Origin: Nostoc parmelioides FACHB-3921
Lineage (GTDB): Bacteria > Cyanobacteriota > Cyanobacteriia > Cyanobacteriales > Nostocaceae
Direction: 5' to 3'
Length of the DNA stretch: 64,000 nt
NCBI RefSeq assembly: GCF_014696625.1
Contig: NZ_JACJQL010000022.1
Coordinates: 1-64,000 of the forward strand
Shown one piece after another: positions 61,387-64,000 of this stretch (positions are counted from its first letter, which is position 1; each line of letters starts with the position of its first letter). A program made the position numbers and the translations under genes. Under the pieces are notes generated by a model. The model was not told the DNA's origin and did no database searches. It was given only the letters and a program-made list of their open reading frames with translations.

Positions 61387-64000
61387 TCATTTTGCATGGT
61401 TTAGTCTAAACTCCAGTAAAGATTCTAGGGCTGCTAATTCTGCTGTGATTGACGTTTCAATTTTCTGTTCAGAGATAACATCTGAAAGGCTTATATCCGG
61501 CTGTTCATTCATTGCGGAAATTACAGTTTCCTGTGGTAATAACTGAGTGGCAATATATTCCGCTAAAGCCTGAATGGTCGGATGTTCAAACAACACTGTA
61601 GAAGGAATCGTTTGCTGTAAGCTTGTTTCTAAACGACTCCGCAACTCTACCATCATCAGTGAATCCATGCCCATATCAAAAAATCCTAACTGCACATCTG
61701 GTAGGTGAGAAGAGGACGCACCTAAAACTTGACTTACTTCTGTTTGTAGGTAATTTCTCAAATAGGAAATACGTTCTTTGATTCCTAAAGATTGGATGTG
61801 TTGGATTAGCTGAGATATTTGATTTTCTAATGTAGTATTTGCGGTAGACTGATAAAAATCTGCCAAGAAAGTTGAGGATAATTTCTGTTTAAGCAATTCT
61901 GACCAATTAATAGGAATTACCCCTACTTGTATAGAAGATTGAGTGAGGAGAAATTCTAAAATATCTATACCTTGGTCGGGAGTAATTTCACCGATACCCT
62001 TTGAACTCATCTGATTAGAAACTTGTCTTTTTGCGGCTGCACCAATATCAGACCATACGCCCCAATTTATACTCAGTGCTGGTAATCCTTGGTGGCGGCG
62101 ATATTGGGCTAAAGCATCGAGAAAGGTATTTGCAGCTACGTGGTTCGCCTGTCCTGGAGAACCTAACAGGGAAGCTGCGGAGGAAAACATGATGAAATAA
62201 TCTAAGGGGATATCTTGGGTTAATTGATGGAGATTCCACGCGCCTGTGACTTTGGGATTCATGACACGGTGCGATCGCTCTGGAGTTAATTGCTGTAAAA
62301 TGCCATCATCTAAAACTCCGGCGGCGTGAATCACTCCCCGTAAAGGAGGATGGTTTTCCTGAACATCTGTCAAAACTGCTGCTAGTTGGTCTTTTTGGCT
62401 GACATCTGCCTGAGTTATGATAACTTTCGCCCCGGTTGCTTCTAAGGCTTGAATTTGTTGCTGTGCGGCTATATCTGGTTGGTTACGTCCCAACAATACG
62501 AGATGCTTTGCACCTTTTTCTACCAACCAACGGGCTACACGCAAACCTAAACCGCCCATTCCCCCTGTGATTAAGTAAGTTGCTTGGGGTTGTACTAACT
62601 CTGTTGGTGTGTGGGTAATGACAATTTTGCCGATGTGTCGGGCTTGTTGCATCATCTGCAACGCTTCTACTATTTTGGTGGCGGGGAAAATGGTTTGAGG
62701 ATGCGATGACCTACGGTCGGTCGGAGACCAACGCAATTCTCCCCTTTCAAACTCTGCCATGAGACAATGTAACAAGGTTTGGATTGTCTGGGGTTGTTGT
62801 TGAGCAACACTCATCAAATCCACCAAATGATAAGCCACATCAGGCTTGACTCCAGCAACTTGTTGTGCATTCCACACTCCCCGTTTACCAATTTCAATAA
62901 ATTGTCCTTGGGGTTGAAGTACCGATAAACTAGCCGGGATAAATTCACCAGATAGGGAGTTAAATACAATATCAACTCCTTCCCCTTGGGTGATTTTGTG
63001 AATTTCCTCAGCAAAATCCAAGGTACGAGAGTTAAAGATATGTTGCACACCTAAAGCGCGTAAAATCTCCCATTTCCCAGGACTAGCTGTTGCAAAGACT
63101 TCTAACCCTGCTTGTTGGGCGATTTGCAAAGCAGCCATTCCTGTTCCCCCAGTCGCCGCGTGAATGAGGATGCGTTTTCCTGGTTGAATTTTGGCAACTT
63201 CCCGCAAAGCATAGGTAGCCGTGAGGAAATTGGCGGGAATTGTCGCAGCAGCAGCAAAACTCAAGGAATCTGGTTTTTTAATTACATAATTAGCGTTAGT
63301 TGTCACATATTGACTAAAACTATCAGCCGCCAGTGCAACAACAGCATCACCCACATTTAAATGTGTGACTCCTTCACCAACGGCGACAACTTCACCGGCA
63401 CATTCTACACCAAACCAATTACGTTCAAAAGATAGTAATCCTAAAGCGTCGAGAACATCAATAAAATTTAAGCCGGTGGCTTTTACTTGAATTTCTACCT
63501 CTCCAGGTTGGGGTTGACGACGGGGTGAAGATTGCCATTTTAAGGATGCAATTACACCACGTTTAGCAATAGTTAAACGGTAAGGTTCATCGGGGAGAAT
63601 TTGATAATTGCAGCGAGTTAATCTGGCTACCTTACGTTCAGATTTGTGTAAGGTAATTTGTGCTTCTTCCCCAGGATGGGTAATTTCGGTGACGAGGTTT
63701 TTAAATTGGGTAAACAGTTCTTGTGTGGGATCTAAATCAACACAACGACAATTTAATTCTGGGTGTTCTAAACGAATGACTTTACCCATACCCCAAACAG
63801 AAGATTGATTTAATCCGGTGATGATGTGGGGATTGACAGCACCTTGAGTTACTAACCAAAAGTTGATGGGGTAATGTTGGGTTTTAATTAAGGTTTGGAC
63901 TATGTGAAGAATATTATTACATTCAGTGATATTGTCTTGACATCCAGCAATATAAATGATGTGTTTGATAGATTGATGCAGAAATTCGCCAATGTTATCT
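61387..64000 (-). CDS. Type I polyketide synthase, C-terminal part (partial)
   Basis: The frame is open through the right edge (it continues upstream of the ATG at 63789 with INFWLVTQGAVNPHI and NQSSVWGMGKVIRLEHPEL), so the gene is truncated by the window. Domains in order: structural KR part, enoyl reductase (GVECAGEVVAVGEGVTHLNV, RILIHAATGGTGMAALQIAQ), ketoreductase (TYLITGGMGGLGLRVARWLV, GVIHAAGVLDDG, Tyr replaced region SSAASLLGSPGQANHVAANT) and an ACP with DMGMDSLMMVELRSRL (Ser is the phosphopantetheine site). No thioesterase follows; the tail SITAELAALESLLEFRL may dock to a next subunit. A reducing module, so the product chain would be saturated here; glycolipid-like or other polyketide not decidable. 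Confidence 0.93.
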   Translation of the reverse strand, partial: DNIGEFLHQSIKHIIYIAGCQDNITECNNILHIVQTLIKTQHYPINFWLVTQGAVNPHIITGLNQSSVWGMGKVIRLEHPELNCRCVDLDPTQELFTQFKNLVTEITHPGEEAQITLHKSERKVARLTRCNYQILPDEPYRLTIAKRGVIASLKWQSSPRRQPQPGEVEIQVKATGLNFIDVLDALGLLSFERNWFGVECAGEVVAVGEGVTHLNVGDAVVALAADSFSQYVTTNANYVIKKPDSLSFAAAATIPANFLTATYALREVAKIQPGKRILIHAATGGTGMAALQIAQQAGLEVFATASPGKWEILRALGVQHIFNSRTLDFAEEIHKITQGEGVDIVFNSLSGEFIPASLSVLQPQGQFIEIGKRGVWNAQQVAGVKPDVAYHLVDLMSVAQQQPQTIQTLLHCLMAEFERGELRWSPTDRRSSHPQTIFPATKIVEALQMMQQARHIGKIVITHTPTELVQPQATYLITGGMGGLGLRVARWLVEKGAKHLVLLGRNQPDIAAQQQIQALEATGAKVIITQADVSQKDQLAAVLTDVQENHPPLRGVIHAAGVLDDGILQQLTPERSHRVMNPKVTGAWNLHQLTQDIPLDYFIMFSSAASLLGSPGQANHVAANTFLDALAQYRRHQGLPALSINWGVWSDIGAAAKRQVSNQMSSKGIGEITPDQGIDILEFLLTQSSIQVGVIPINWSELLKQKLSSTFLADFYQSTANTTLENQISQLIQHIQSLGIKERISYLRNYLQTEVSQVLGASSSHLPDVQLGFFDMGMDSLMMVELRSRLETSLQQTIPSTVLFEHPTIQALAEYIATQLLPQETVISAMNEQPDISLSDVISEQKIETSITAELAALESLLEFRLNHAK

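Overview
The window comes from a filamentous, heterocyst-forming cyanobacterium of the Nostoc/Anabaena group. The evidence is the many HIP1 octamers (GCGATCGC), the abundant short tandem repeats between genes, plastoquinone-type and TCA-shunt genes typical of cyanobacteria, three clustered ammonium transporters, and above all hetF next to a 12-unit tandem array that matches the NsiR1 small-RNA locus known from Nostoc sp. PCC 7120. No rRNA, tRNA or CRISPR array was seen.

Layout. 1-8.4 kb: a histidine kinase broken by a G-rich repeat, a membrane-anchored proline-rich protein, mnmG, a VanY-like carboxypeptidase, and a fusion of a cNMP-binding domain, a degenerate NtrC-type AAA domain and a membrane polyferredoxin. 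8.6-17.3 kb: a giant Ser/Thr kinase-AAA-GAF-histidine kinase, then adjacent succinate-semialdehyde dehydrogenase and 2-oxoglutarate decarboxylase genes, which together bypass the missing 2-oxoglutarate dehydrogenase. 17.5-26.5 kb: small unknown proteins, the 4-hydroxybenzoate prenyltransferase, an exopolyphosphatase, a DMT exporter, a peptidoglycan-binding/HEAT protein, a DUF2141 protein and another histidine kinase. 26.7-30.9 kb: hetF on the minus strand and the divergent NsiR1 array on the plus strand, where most units carry a TCCGGA box, a -10 box 16 nt downstream and their own intrinsic terminator. 31.4-43 kb: housekeeping and envelope genes (thioredoxin-like protein, S8 protease, lipoprotein, thiD, LolA-like protein, eno, argC, ribBA). 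43.5-49 kb: three amt genes with perfect NtcA boxes before the first and third. 49-58 kb: an SGNH hydrolase, an osmoprotectant-type ABC operon, a second ABC operon and a DUF1400 hydrolase. 58-64 kb: an SDR, a GH57 glycosidase, a decayed IS element with a nested repeat, and the 3' part of a reducing type I polyketide synthase that runs off the right edge.

Much of the non-coding DNA is repetitive. I could define a G-rich dispersed element (three copies, two of them inside other coding sequences), a MITE-like family with TTAGGACTKACGCA ends, an A/T-rich hairpin family (three copies), a pair of about 95-bp inverted copies at 25.1 and 47.3 kb, and many STRR tracts. Nitrogen control is the main theme that ties genes together: hetF/NsiR1 for heterocyst development and NtcA boxes at the ammonium transporters.
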